Source: Heterodera schachtii (taxonomy: Eukaryota > Nematoda > Chromadorea > Rhabditida > Heteroderidae). From it: a DNA stretch of 64,000 nucleotides. The notes beneath the pieces are model-generated. The model searched no databases and had not been told where the DNA came from. It saw only the letters and a list, made by a program, of their open reading frames with translations. The translations under genes and the position numbers were made by a program. Within the stretch, counting starts at the first letter, position 1; each line of letters starts with the position of its first letter. Positions 45,509 through 56,185 of the stretch are shown here, one piece after another. Location: assembly GCA_023374025.1 (NCBI GenBank), contig SIJG01000015.1, positions 999,398 to 1,063,397 on the forward strand, written 5' to 3'.

Positions 45509-45880
45509 TTACAAATTTTGGTTTTTGTTTTTCCAATTTGCGAGGCTTTGTTTGGAGATTTTCAAAATTTCAGCAATTTCTTTGTCACTCAATGAAGAAT
45601 TCTTCTCATTTTTTATTTGATAATAAGTTTCTAATTTTTGTGCTTTTTCTTCGTTTGTATGACCAATTCCTTCTAAAAAAACAATAAAATGATAATTAAT
45701 TAAATTAATTATTTACTTTTGCTCAATTTTATGCCAAATTCTTTTTTCCATTTGCTTAATGTATTTTTGCCAATGCCCAACTCTTTCGCAAATTGTTTCT
45801 GTTTTACATTTTTGGACATACTTCTAAACTCATTAATTCGTTCAATAAATTCCTGCCTTTTCTTTAAATAATAATTCTTA
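45509..45880 (-). pseudogene. 5'-truncated HTH family copy
   Basis: The minus strand retains HTH2 (KQKQFAKELGIGKNTLSKWK) to a donor at 45717, a ~45-nt intron, and exon 2 from 45672 with HTH3 (GIGHTNEEKAQKLETYYQIK to KISKQSLANWKNKNQNL), stop at 45509. All remaining codons are intact. Family similarity stops abruptly at about 45880, so signal peptide, linker and HTH1 are missing. Unrelated tandem repeats begin just beyond that point. Confidence 0.85.
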
Positions 45881-45959
45881 GCTTGCCAATAAAAACTATT
45901 TTCACTGCTTGCTTACAGAGAATGCGGCACATAGGCGAACTCGAAGTCTTTTATATGCT

Positions 45960-46300
45960 GAATTCTTCGCCCCAGACAAAACGGTAATTTAGAGATCAGT
46001 ATAAATTTCGCTTTTCATTGGGTGTCATTTTGGATTCGGAAATGCTTTATCGCCCCAGGCAAAATGGTCGTTTAAAGAAAGATCAGTTGCCCCTGTGCAT
46101 TAAATTCCGCTTTTCATTGGTTAATTTTGGATTCGGAAATGATTTATCACCGCATGAAAATGGTCATTTTGATTAGTAGTCGGAGTCTCTTGGCAGTAAA
46201 TGCTTTATTGCCACAGGCAAAACGGTCATTCAAAGATCAAATGCTCCCTAGACATTAAATTCCGCCTTCGTAGGGATCAATTCTCTGGAATTTGACATTT
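45960..46300. repeat. Three degenerate ~110-bp tandem repeats
   Basis: Words such as TTCCGCTTTTCATTGG, TTTGGATTCGGAAATG and GGCAAAATGGTCGTTTAAAG return at about 110-bp spacing. No coding frame is shared between the units. Confidence 0.7.
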
Positions 46301-46521
46301 GCGCGTTTGATTAATCATAGCAAACTTCCGTCGCCGAATTTTAAAATATGCCGATCATCTCCGACTTATATTCGCGCATGCTTCGCAACATTGCTTTTTA
46401 ACTATGAATGCATGTGTGTAAAAAGGTCAGACGTTCCGCGTTTTTACTCTTGAAAAAAAAACGTCGACACTCCTTTCGTGCCGCCTACTTAAGCCAAATA
46501 GCAGACCATTGTGTATTCAAA

Positions 46522-47600
46522 ATGAAGAGATCCCGCTCAGAGCACACAGTCAAAAATTTTTTGGCAATTATGGCCAAAAGGGCTGGAGGGAACGTTAAGA
46601 CCCATCTGTTGGATGATGCTTACCGCTTCTTCAACATGTATCTTTGGTAATCAAAAGTGTAGAAAAAAAACTGGAAATTTTATTAAAAAAACTAAAATCA
46701 CTTGAGCTCGAGCGACTGCGCGAAGAAAAGCGGCGCAGACGGCAGCGCAGAAAGTAAAAAGAGGTACAGCGCCAGCGGGCGCTAATTCGACTGCGCACTG
46801 ACTACCGTAACGCCCGAAATGCAGTTATGGCAGGTCAATACCGGATGTCGGTGAGAACAACAAAAACTTTTTTGGCAATTCCCCAAATAGTGAGTCAATT
46901 GTATTTTTCACCATTAAAATATAATGCTTAAAACCATAGACGCAAGTGCGTTGCCAACCGTCTGTTCCATTCACATCCGTGGTAAACTATTAGTCAAATG
47001 TACCGATTGTGGTGCCGCCGCCGCTTCTTGTCCAACAAACCGTGGTCCCTCATTTTCCTGCTCCTGTTCCTTTGTTACCACGCTCCGACGCTCTCTCCAA
47101 CGTTGCTGCTGCTCTCAATTCTAATACCCAATTTGGTAATGGCGTTCGACCATCAACATAATTTTTTTTTACTGATGAGCTAACTATTCAGGTCCTATTC
47201 CTCACCGGGATCTGCCACACGGCCAGTCCGCCGATGGCGTTGCTGTCGCAAATTCCTCCCCCGCCACTGCCGCCATTTCTACAAAAAACGCTATCGACCT
47301 CTGCCCGACCATGTGCTGCTTCGTCGGCAAAGTCACGCAAAAAGGCTTATAGTTCAGACGACAGCACATGGACGGGCGAAAGCAAAGCCTGCACTATGCC
47401 AAAACGTCGGCTTGCTCAGAGGATGACGGGGAAGAAAAGAAGAAAGAATGAGACAAAAGAGACAAAGGCGGAAAAAGAAAACTGTAAAAATTATGGGATT
47501 TTGGTGAAGGGTTTTTTATATTTTTCATTTAAAAATTGTGTTAAAATCAATCCACTAATCGTTTTGGAAATTCTCCATTTTTTGCGATCATTTATTTAAT
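46522..47600 (+). CDS. Candidate gene of unknown function, structure unresolved
   Basis: ATG at 46522 starts MKRSRSEHTVKNFLAIMAKR, then AGGNVKTHLLDDAYRFFNMY to a GTAATC donor at 46647. A GC-rich block at 46700-46855 reads ERLREEKRRRRQRRK, a stop, then QRQRALIRLRTDYRNARNAV in the same frame. 46998-47141 reads MYRLWCRRRFLSNKPWSLIF then LLLFLCYH, a basic stretch plus hydrophobic helix, to a GTAATG donor. After the acceptor at 47191 more than one frame is open, one Pro-rich then Lys-rich (MTGKKRRKNETKETKAEKEN). Composition supports coding sequence, but the joins are uncertain and one in-frame stop remains. It may be a decaying gene. No family was recognised. Confidence 0.35.
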
Positions 47601-47639
47601 TTTCTCACTTCCTTCAATTCGGTGCTTTTATCCTCCGCA

Positions 47640-48075
47640 TTCCTTCCTATTAAGGGAATAGTATCTTTTTCGAATAACGAAAGGTGTTCGTGTCCTGCTG
47701 TGGTGAAGTGGTTTACTCTTCCACACTATCGTTTTTTCCTTGGGTTCAATTCACTCCCATGTACTTTTTTATTTCTCTTTTTCTTTTTTTGCAATTTTTT
47801 ATTCTCAATGAAAGATTTTTTCTGATTGACATAGTTTGCTATCCCCTTAATAAACAGAAGTCGTTTTAAAGACTTGTTTTAATTTTTAATGGTTGACAGA
47901 ACATTGAAAGAATTAGTTCACAAATTTCTGATCGATTTGAACTTGATGAACTCCCTGTGAGCATTTATCAGCGGGATGAAACCATCAAACTTCTAAGTTT
48001 TATCCATTATCAATTTTGCGCCTTGAAATGTAGGCTCCCTGACTTTTCGATAGTAAACAAACAATAATGGACCTT
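47640..48075. repeat. Arm A of a ~440-bp inverted duplication
   Basis: Matches the reverse complement of 54035-54495 over most of its length, including ATTTATCAGCGGGATGAAAC and the tRNA-like sequence at 47692-47762. HTH copy 2 lies between the arms. Confidence 0.8.
47692..47762 (+). repeat. tRNA-derived SINE-like head
   Basis: A-box-like TGGTGAAGTGG at 47701 and B-box-like GGGTTCAATTC at 47742 stand at tRNA-like spacing. Acceptor and anticodon stems do not pair well, so a SINE or tRNA pseudogene is more likely than a tRNA gene. Confidence 0.55.
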
Positions 48076-48302
48076 TCGACAGTGAACTTAAAAGATAATT
48101 TCGTTTCAAAAGAATAAAGTTGTGCATAGGTTTCACCCCTGTGATTGGTTAAAATTGGCCAAAGTCCTATTTTTTAATTGGTTTTTTTATCCCATTATAA
48201 GACCTTTTGTATTTTTTGCAATTATTAAATATAATTGTTATTTTTGAGCAAATCACCTGCGTTTTTGCTTTATATAAATATTAAAAATAATTTTGTTTTC
48301 AT

Positions 48303-48680
48303 ATTTTTCTATTCTTCTGATGGTGATCTTTTTCAGTGAGATTAATGGCTAATTGACATTTCCTTTTTCATATTTACAATATTTAATATTAAATAATAAT
48401 TATTATAATCTATATGAGACGAGTAAAATAAAATTTTTAATTAAAAAGTTTATTTATTAAAAAATTCCTTTTTTAAATATTTTATTAATTAAAAATAACA
48501 GAAAAAATTCTGATTAAATTGAACAAACAATTGATAAAAATGGAATTTTGAGATGTAAAATTTACAAATGGAATAAAGAAAAAAAATAAATAAAAAGAAT
48601 TTTTTGAAAATAAAAAGTAGGAATTTAATAAAATTGATGAGTTTAAAAGACTTTCTAAGAATGGAAAATAGCACAAATTT
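48303..48680 (+). pseudogene. HTH family relic with its upstream block
   Basis: 48303-48363 is a version of the family upstream block (TTTTTCTATTCTTCTGATGG). At 48424-48680 there are decayed pieces of the coding sequence, matching the ATTTACAAATGG (IYKW) codons of HTH1 and GAATTTAATAAAATTGATGA of HTH2, with stops and a large internal deletion. Confidence 0.6.
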
Positions 48681-48733
48681 TCAATAAAGAATTAAAAAAT
48701 AAATATTAAAAATCTAATTATTTTTTATTTAAT

Positions 48734-48807
48734 ATTTTTCTATTCTACGGATGATGATCTTTTTCAGTGATATTAATGGCAAATTATTGACATTCCCTTA
48801 TTCATAT
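48734..48807 (+). promoter_or_regulatory. Conserved HTH-family upstream block (copy 2)
   Basis: TTTTTCTATTCTACGGATG is followed by TGATATTAATGGCAAATTAT and GACATTCCC, about 186-259 bp before the ATG at 48993. The same order of words lies upstream of the 60987 and 63639 start codons. Confidence 0.6.
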
Positions 48808-48992
48808 TTACATTTTTATATTAAATAATAATTATTATAATCTATATGATTAGAGTAAAATAATATTTTCTTATTTATATGGAAAAAGAAGATAAATTGA
48901 AAAATTATATATTTATTTATTAAAAATCCTTTTTTTTTTTTTTTGCTTTTTAAATTTGATTAATTAAAAAACTGAAAATAATCTTTTAGAGA

Positions 48993-49789
48993 ATGAATTT
49001 TTATGTTTTAATTATTTTGTTATTAATAAACATTTCAATAAACAAATCTTTGTCTGTTCAATTGTCGAAAATTAATTCCAAAATTCGGCCAACTTTTGAT
49101 GAAATATTTGGCCAAAAATGGGAAAAAGGAAATATGGAAAATCAAAATCAAAATGAAAATTATATCCAAAACAATCAAAATGATTTTAATTCCAACGTCA
49201 ATTATCTAAGTGCCAATCAATTCGATGACCAACAAAAACGGGACGTTGTTCACAAATTTCACGCAATAAAAGAAGGAATTAAGAAAAGAGAGAAATATTC
49301 TCAAAAAGTTTGGAAGAAAATTGAACAAAAAATTGCGAAAAAAATGGGAATTTCTCGAACAAAAATTTACAAATGGAAAAAAGAACTTAATGTAAAGAAA
49401 AATAAAATAAATAAAAAGAATTATTATGAAAAGAAAAAGCAGGAATTTATTTTACGAATTGAAGAATTTAAAAGAATTTACAAATATGGAAAACAGAAGC
49501 AATTTGCGAAAGAATTGGGCATTGATGAAAAACATTTCGAAATTGGAAAAAGGAATTTGGCATTAAATTGACAAATGTAAAATGATTTAAATTTAAATTT
49601 TACTTAAATTTTGTTATATCTTATTTACTTAGATGGAATTGCCATTCGAATGAAGAAAAAGTAAGAAAAGTGCAAATTTATTATAAAATGAAAAAAGAGA
49701 AGAATTCTTCATTAAGTTACAAAGAAATTGCTGAATTATTGAAAAGCTCCAAACGAACCCTCAGAAATTGGAAAAACAAACATTTGTAA
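48993..49789 (+). pseudogene. Secreted triple-HTH family copy 2, several frame breaks
   Basis: Exon 1 starts MNFYVLIILLLINISINKSL and keeps the SKIRPTFDEIFGQKW motif, the Asn/Gln linker, HTH1 (ISRTKIYKWKKEL) and most of HTH2. At 49528-49532 an A run is one base shorter than expected, so the frame ends at LGIDEKHFEIGKRNLALN. A shift near the exon 1 donor and a one-base loss in exon 2 (49633-49789) are also needed to restore HTH3 (NEEKVRKVQIYYKMKK to KRTLRNWKNKHL). Three separate lesions make a real pseudogene more likely here than for copy 1, though assembly errors cannot be excluded. Confidence 0.8.
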
Positions 49790-50334
49790 GAAGTAGATGA
49801 TGCAGCTTATGGAATGAGAGACATTTTTTGGGATTTAGTTTACAGTCCATTAGAACTCAAATTGTCCTGATTTTCAGATTTATTTTAAATTGGAGAAAGG
49901 CAATTGAAAAAATAGAAATGTCCTATTTTTTAGGATTTATTCTCTATTGGAGATAATCCGACAAATTGCTCATTTGTGAAACAAATAGAAACATTACAGA
50001 ACACACATATTAATGTTTAAAACAATTGTTTATTAATTACGAGAGAACGTAAAAAAAGGTTGCACCAAAAAATTGAAAAAAAGGCACGGAAATCCCGAAA
50101 AAGGCATTAAAAGAGGTAAAAAATATCTTAAAAAAACACGTAAACTTGATCAAAAAATTTGTTCTTGTCGTTTTTTTAGGGGCATCTCGATTTTCTTTTC
50201 CATTTTAATCGAAAAAAACACCAGAAATTTATGAAAACCCAAGAGTCACAAAAAGGCATAATATTAATAAAACTCAACATATAAGCCTCAAACAGAGTGG
50301 AAAATTTGCTTTTTATGCTTAATGTAACTTAGAG
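49790..50334. other. Spacer with repeat shared with 28.1 kb
   Basis: AAAAAGGCATAATATTAATA near 50256 recalls the block after copy 1. No gene. Confidence 0.5.
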
Positions 50335-50880
50335 AGAGAAAGAGAGAGTGAGAGAGAGAGAGAGAAAGAGAAAAATATTTAGAGTGAGGTAACTGTGCAA
50401 ATAACGGAGAGAGGTAAGTAAGAAACAAAGAGAGAGAGAAGAGACAAAGAGAGTGAAAGAAAGGAAAGGAAAAAGACAGAATGAAGGTAGAGTAGAGAGA
50501 AAGAGAAAAGAAGTCATGAAATAGTCAAAGAGGAAAGGAGAAAGAAAGAAACAGAGAATGAGCGAAAGAGAAAACAAAGAGATGCAAAAAAACAAGGGGA
50601 AAAAAGATGGACAGAAAGAGAAAGAAAGACAGAGAGAGCGGGAGAGAGACGGCGATAGATAGAAACTAGAGAGAAAGAAATGGAGATTGAGGGGAAAGAA
50701 GGAGAGAGCGGAAGGAAAGGAAAGATGAAGGAGAAGATAGTGAGAGGAGTATGAGAGTTAGTCAAGTGCGTGGAACGAAAGGAAGACAGTAGGGAGAGAA
50801 TAAGAGAAATCTGGATAGAATGAGAGGTGAAAAAGAGAGATGTGAGAGGGAGAGGGCGACATGGGGAAAGAAAGAGAGGA
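50335..50880. repeat. Long (GA)n-rich purine tract
   Basis: About 545 bp of impure AGAGAGA/GAAAGA. Long minus-strand Ser/Leu/Phe reading frames here are artefacts of the CT-rich complement. Confidence 0.9.
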
Positions 50881-50885
50881 ACAGA

Positions 50886-51475
50886 CAGGGATGGCAGATG
50901 AAAATTTTCAAAAGCCTCATTTGGCAGGCAAAAAAGCCTCATTTTGCGTCAAAAAGCCTCATTTTTCAAAATTTATTCAAAACACGCTTAAAATGTTCAA
51001 GTGTTATATTTTTGATTGTTCATGATCAATTTGAGCAATTTTTTGTTAGAAATAAGCATTTTGAGAAAGGTCAAAAACATCATGCCAACTTATCAAAATT
51101 AATCAAAACTTAAAATATCTGACGAATTTTCCCCAAAACATAAAAAAATCTTCAAAATTTCTCAAAAAACAACAAAAAGCCTCATTTTTTAGTGTCCGGC
51201 GGTGCCGATAGGCGCTGCCGGGGGAAAAATTAAAGATTTTGTTTATATTTTTAGCTGATTTTTCATTAAAAAATTCTCAATTTTTATGAATTTTCGGAAA
51301 AAATTGGTTATTTTCTGGTTTTTATGAAAAATTTAACAAAAAAAAAACCACAAAAAACTTCAAAATTTCTCGAAAAACCACAAAAACCTCAAAGCCTCAT
51401 TTCAAAAAAAAAAAACCTCATTGGCCTATCAAAAAACCACAAAATGAGGCTAAAGCCTCAGATATGCCATCCCTG
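50886..51475. mobile_element. hAT-like MITE with perfect ends and target duplication
   Basis: Begins CAGGGATGGCA and ends TGCCATCCCTG, flanked by GGAACAGA at 50878-50885 and 51476-51483. The interior repeats GCCTCATTTT in both directions and holds the inverted GGCGGTGCCGATAGGCG core at about 51196-51221. No coding sequence. Confidence 0.92.
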
Positions 51476-51483
51476 GGAACAGA

Positions 51484-52436
51484 GATTGAGTAAGAAAAGG
51501 AAGATGAATGAGAACGTGCTGGCGCGTTTCTTAAATTCCGCCAATGGGTTTGAAAACAAAAATGGGTAAGACAAATAAATTCATAACTTGGTTTAAATTC
51601 AATCAAATTAATATTTCATGGTACCATTCAATAGCTCTAGATGTTCTCTACCAGAATATAATTTTCTAAAATTTTTTACTTAAGTGTAAAAAAAAGTTAT
51701 GTCATAAAATTTCAAAAAATCTTAAATCAGAATTTTTTGCCCAGAACATTTTTGAAACTCAATGAAATTTTCTGAAATTTTAGAGATAAATAGAGAATTC
51801 TTAGGGCTATCGAATATATAAAATAATTTTGCGACAATTGCATTTTAAACACTTTTAAATTTTAAATGTTTGTAATTATATATGCATGACAATTGCGAAA
51901 AATATAGCATGTTCAATGCTTTATAACTATTTTTATACTTAAGGAAAAATTTGTGAAAATTTATATTATGAAAAAGAAAATTAAAGCTATTGAATGATAC
52001 CACTAAATATTAATTTGGTGGAAGACAATGGAAGAAGGAACAATATGAGAATATGAGAGAGAGAAAACACATAGAAATAGGGAGAGAAAGTCAGACAAAT
52101 TGAGACAGCCTTTTTGAGACTTAAAATTTTATTTCGACAGGATTTCATGCACGAATATTTAACTTTTTCTTTTTTTTTATTTAAAGGGATACCCGTATTT
52201 CGATTTTATCTGACTTGGTACTTTGTTTTATTACCAACATACATGAAAAAGTGGGGATAGGGGGGTGGGGGTCGCCGGCGAACGGAAGAGTGATCTCAAA
52301 ACTTGGCTTTTTTATTAAAAAAAATTCATTAAAAATTCTGAAATTTTCCCGACAGCGTTTACCGGAACCGCCCGCCCCAAAAACTTATAATTTCTTAAAT
52401 ATTGGCTAAAATCACAAAATTTAGTCATTTTTATTC
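51484..52436. repeat. Spacer with old MULE-like MITE pieces
   Basis: 51590-52020 holds words of the 4678/30363 MITE family (TAGAGAATTCTTAGGGCTAT), with poor ends. A GC patch near 52352 is a degenerate GGCGCC core. No gene. Confidence 0.5.
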
Positions 52437-52905
52437 TGGGGAGGGTTTACAAAAGTACCCAATTAATCAGAATGGGAATGGAAAAGAGACAATTAAACTC
52501 TTCAAAATAAAGAAATATAAAAAATTGTAAGGAAAGTTTAGTAGATAATTGAAAATTCTGTCAATTTTAATTATTAATTTAATTAAAAAATTGAAAATTT
52601 TCCCTTCAACGATTCCACCGGTACAATATTAAATAAAAATTTTCAATTCGCCGATTCCTTCTCAAAATTCTCAAACGGCGATAATGTGACTCCTCTATTT
52701 TTTTGACTGCGTAAATTTACGATTTCATTGTCTGGCGTTTCTATTATTTTTTTTTTTTGCGAAGGTTCAATAAGAGAAGCGACCGTGGAAAATTAAAATT
52801 TTTGCGCTAAGTATGCCTGTCATTTGAACAAATCTTTAAAGACTTTCATTTTTTGCCTACTAAGAATTTTTCCAAAGTTTCTCAGTCAGCCTAACACAAA
52901 ATTTT
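52437..52905. repeat. Displaced copy of the receptor intron and exon edge
   Basis: Copy of 43935-44335 ending in TCAGTCAGCCTAACACAAA, with an extra ~100-130 bp segment near 52683-52790 (GTGACTCCTCTATTTTTTTG) that resembles 53580-53660. It is not coding. Confidence 0.75.
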
Positions 52906-54034
52906 GCGCATCTAAAACTCGAAAATTTCCCGTCAGTGCCGATCGGCACAAAGTTTGAATTAAAGTTTTCAATTCGGCAGGTCCTTCTCAAAATTTTCCA
53001 ACGACAATAATTTCGTGGTTGATCAACCGAAGAAAAGTGCAAAAACCAAGCACTTGGCTTGTGTAAATAATTTTTCATTTAAATATTAGATTAGAGTTAA
53101 AGAAATTACAAAAATAACAATTACACTTTAAATTCAAAAAGTTTAAAATTATTTTTAATAATTTTCAAATGAATCAAAAATAAGAGTAGATTTTATGGAA
53201 TTTTTTAATATAATACTATCATGTCCATATATTTAGAATGGTCCAAATACAATAATAAATTTTATTAATAAAGCCTAAGCCTAGGCCCAAATCACTTGCT
53301 TTTTGATAAAGCTTGACTGGTAAATTTATTTATTTTTATTGTTAGTGATGGTCAAAGTGTTTCAATGTTTTTACACTAAAACGGGAACATTTTGAGAAAA
53401 AAGATGATCTTTTAATTGAATTGTATTATTATTAACAAATTTTTTATACCGAAATCAAGTGCTTGATTTTTGCACTTTTCGTCGGTTGCCAAAATTTGCA
53501 CTTTTCGTCGGTCGCCCAAATTTGCATTTTTCGTCTGTCGCCCAAATTTGCACTTTTCGTCGGTTGGCATAGACCCAATAAGTTGACTCCTCTATTTTAT
53601 CTGACTGCGAGTTTTACGATCTCATTGTCTGGTGTTTTCTAATATATATCTTTCGCAATATGCGATGTCCCCTTTTGTACCACGCGTAACGTAAAACCGC
53701 TTAAATTTGGGGCGCCGGACTTTTCGACAGCAAAAGACATTTTGACAAGAATTATTATAAATTTGAAGAGGGACTCGACAGGACTTTTCGACAGTAAAAA
53801 GTAATGAAGTTTCATATTTAAGGGGGTGTAAAATAGTAAAAATTTTCTCTAAAACAACAAAAGTAAGCTAAATCAGTATTAAGATAAATAATTTTTAAAC
53901 TCAAAAATTCTTACCAAGAAAATAAATAAATAATTATTCTTCTTATGGCTTTAGTAAAACTGACAAGCAATATAATTTATTTTAATAGGAATTATCGATT
54001 TTTGTGTTTACTGTCGAAAGGTCCTTTGCTGTCT
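52906..54034. repeat. Inverted and tandem repeat region
   Basis: GAAAAGTGCAAAAACCAAGC near 53032 pairs with the reverse orientation near 53457. Next to it, 53466-53575 holds about four ~27-bp units of TTTGCACTTTTCGTCGGTCG. Further right, CTTTTCGACAG words occur in both orientations (53725-54060). No gene. Confidence 0.7.
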
Positions 54035-54495
54035 AAAAGTCCTCCTGTCGAAATGTCCACTGACGAAAAGTCAGGGAGCCTAAATTTCGAGGCGCACAAT
54101 TGGTAATGGATAAAACTTAGAAGTTTGATGGTTTCATCCCGCTGATAAATGCTCACAGGGAGTTCATCAAGTGCAATTCGATCAGAAATTTGCGAACTAA
54201 TTCTTTCAATGTTCTGTCAACCATTAAAAATTAAAACAAGTTTTTTAAAACGACTTCTATTTATTAACTGGAAAAGCAAACTATGTTAATCAAAAATAAA
54301 TTCTTTCACAAAAATGATTTATGACTTTTTTTTTATATATTTAAATTAAAAGATTTAATACGAAAACGAAAAATAAAATCAATTACATGGGAGGGAATTG
54401 AACCCAAGAAAAAAAAATGATAGTGTGGCAGCGAAACCACTTCACCACAGCAGGAGACTAATGCCGTTCATTATTCGAAAATGTTATTATGAATT
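54035..54495. repeat. Arm B of the inverted duplication, with a SINE-like head
   Basis: Reverse complement of 47640-48075. Its minus strand has TGGTGAAGTGG (54437-54447) and GGGTTCAATTCCC (about 54393-54405), better paired in the T-arm than arm A. Confidence 0.8.
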
Positions 54496-55449
54496 AAAAA
54501 TGAAAAGCTTCATATCTCGGCAGGGAGCTTCATTCCACAAAAATGGTTAAAATTTTACTTAATAAATGGGGGTGGGGTGACCTGCCTACCCTAAAAGTTA
54601 GGTTCGGAAATTGGGTACGTACCCTTCCTTTGTAAGATATTTTAATTCACCTATTATTTGTGTAGTCTCACTCATTCTCATTTGTCAGGAGGAGTTTAAA
54701 CAGGAAAAGAAATTTTGAGAACAAGCGATTGTCGTTTGGAAGTGGTTTTCGCGTGATATTTGCGTGAATTTTTTTCAAAAAATCCGGAAAAAATAGTTTT
54801 TATTTTTTTAAATTTTATTTTCTTGACAGTACATTTTAGGAGCCAACGGACAAACAATTGAAATAGAGTAGACCGTTATTACTCGTACGAAATATCAGAG
54901 AGGGCGATTGCATGCAATTCAAATTGAGTTCCTCTAGTCATAAGTTTTTGAAACTTAACAAAATTTTTCGGAATTTTGCAGGCAGACTTGTAGAGAATAC
55001 TTAAGGCTATCTAATAATATCAATAATTAAAAATTGGGTTGTTTTTGAACATAATTATATTATTATTTCTGATGCAATTTAATGCAAAATCCCAAAATAA
55101 TTTTTTTCCCGAAAATTTTTAGGTTTTTATAAAGTAGAAAAACCTAGAAAATAGGTTTTAAAAACTCTCAAAAATAACTTAACAACAACCCAAAAAAACA
55201 TGCTTTTCAGGGCTAGGCCAAATCGAAAAAAAATGGCGAAGATGAAAGATGGGATTTTTTTCAGCTATTTTATTCATTTTCAAATCAGAAATTGAGTTGA
55301 TGATGAGAAAAAAAATTTCAGTAATTAAGGAAGATGATAAATTATTGAACCCGGGTTAATTTGCCATGAGAGCATTTTTGAAGTGAATCGTATAAAAATT
55401 TCTTTTTTTTCTTCTGTTTATGGGATAATGTGGTAATGTGGGACAGGCG
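54496..55449. other. AT-rich spacer, MITE-like traces only
   Basis: A MULE-like MITE core (TTTTGCAGGCAGACTTGTAG) lies near 54975. No gene seen. Confidence 0.5.
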
Positions 55450-55779
55450 CCCGTAACCAGGAAAAAATTTCGGGAGGGGCAACCGAAGAGCTTTTTTTTT
55501 TTTTTTGCTCTTCGCCCAAAAATTCTGAGCGTAATTAGAAAATTGTCAGCATGAATACATTTTGCTCTTTTTGGGGTTCAAATTTCAAAAATTATGGTAA
55601 AAATGGGGGTCCGGCGGTGCCGATAGGCGCCGCCGGGAAAAATTTTGAAATTTTTATGCATTTTGACAAGAAATTTGGTTGAAAAAATTTAAAAGTTGCC
55701 CATTTTTACTGAAAAATTTTCCATTATTCATTTCGGGGGGGGGGGGGGGGGACAACTGCCCCCCCCCCCTGGTTACGGG
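55450..55779. mobile_element. MITE with CCCGTAACCAGG ends
   Basis: Begins CCCGTAACCAGG and ends CCTGGTTACGGG. The interior holds the GGCGGTGCCGATAGGCGCC core at about 55612-55637 and long G and C runs. No clear target duplication. Confidence 0.75.
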
Positions 55780-55799
55780 TCTGATGTGGGTAATTTGAT

Positions 55800-55885
55800 T
55801 AAAATATTTTTTATTAAATTTTTATTAAAAGAAATCCTTGTTTTATGCTTTTTTATATTTAATTGATTAAAAAACAGAAAAAAGA
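55800..55885 (+). promoter_or_regulatory. Possible HTH-family proximal promoter remnant before the BED gene
   Basis: TTATTAAAAGAAATCC followed by TTTAATTGATTAAAAAACAG resembles the sequence just before the start codon of copy 2 (48920-48990). No HTH frame follows; the BED gene starts 300 bp on. AT-rich similarity is weak evidence. Confidence 0.3.
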
Positions 55886-56185
55886 AATGTTGGCGATCAT
55901 TTGCATTTGATACTTTGGCGAATTTGTAAAATTTATTTTAAGAAAGTGTATAATGACGACAACAAATGCCAACAATGAGCAGTGGGTGGTATTTTGCCGG
56001 CATTCAATATGAGAAAATTATCTCCCTTTCTTCTGCGAATGAATAAAAATCATCGATTATTATTAAAAGATTATTTATTTTTAATTATTTTGTGATATTT
56101 ATAGGCAAATGATATTTCCAATTTTATTTAATAGTTACTTTAAACTTAATTAAGAAATTTTCGAAGCCATCTAGGAATAGTGAGA

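Noticed and set aside
50329..50942. Minus-strand Ser/Leu/Phe-rich open frames
   Set aside because: Produced by the impure GA tract; no start context, splice sites or domain.
47692..54462. Functional tRNA genes
   Set aside because: Box-like motifs exist but acceptor and anticodon stems do not pair.
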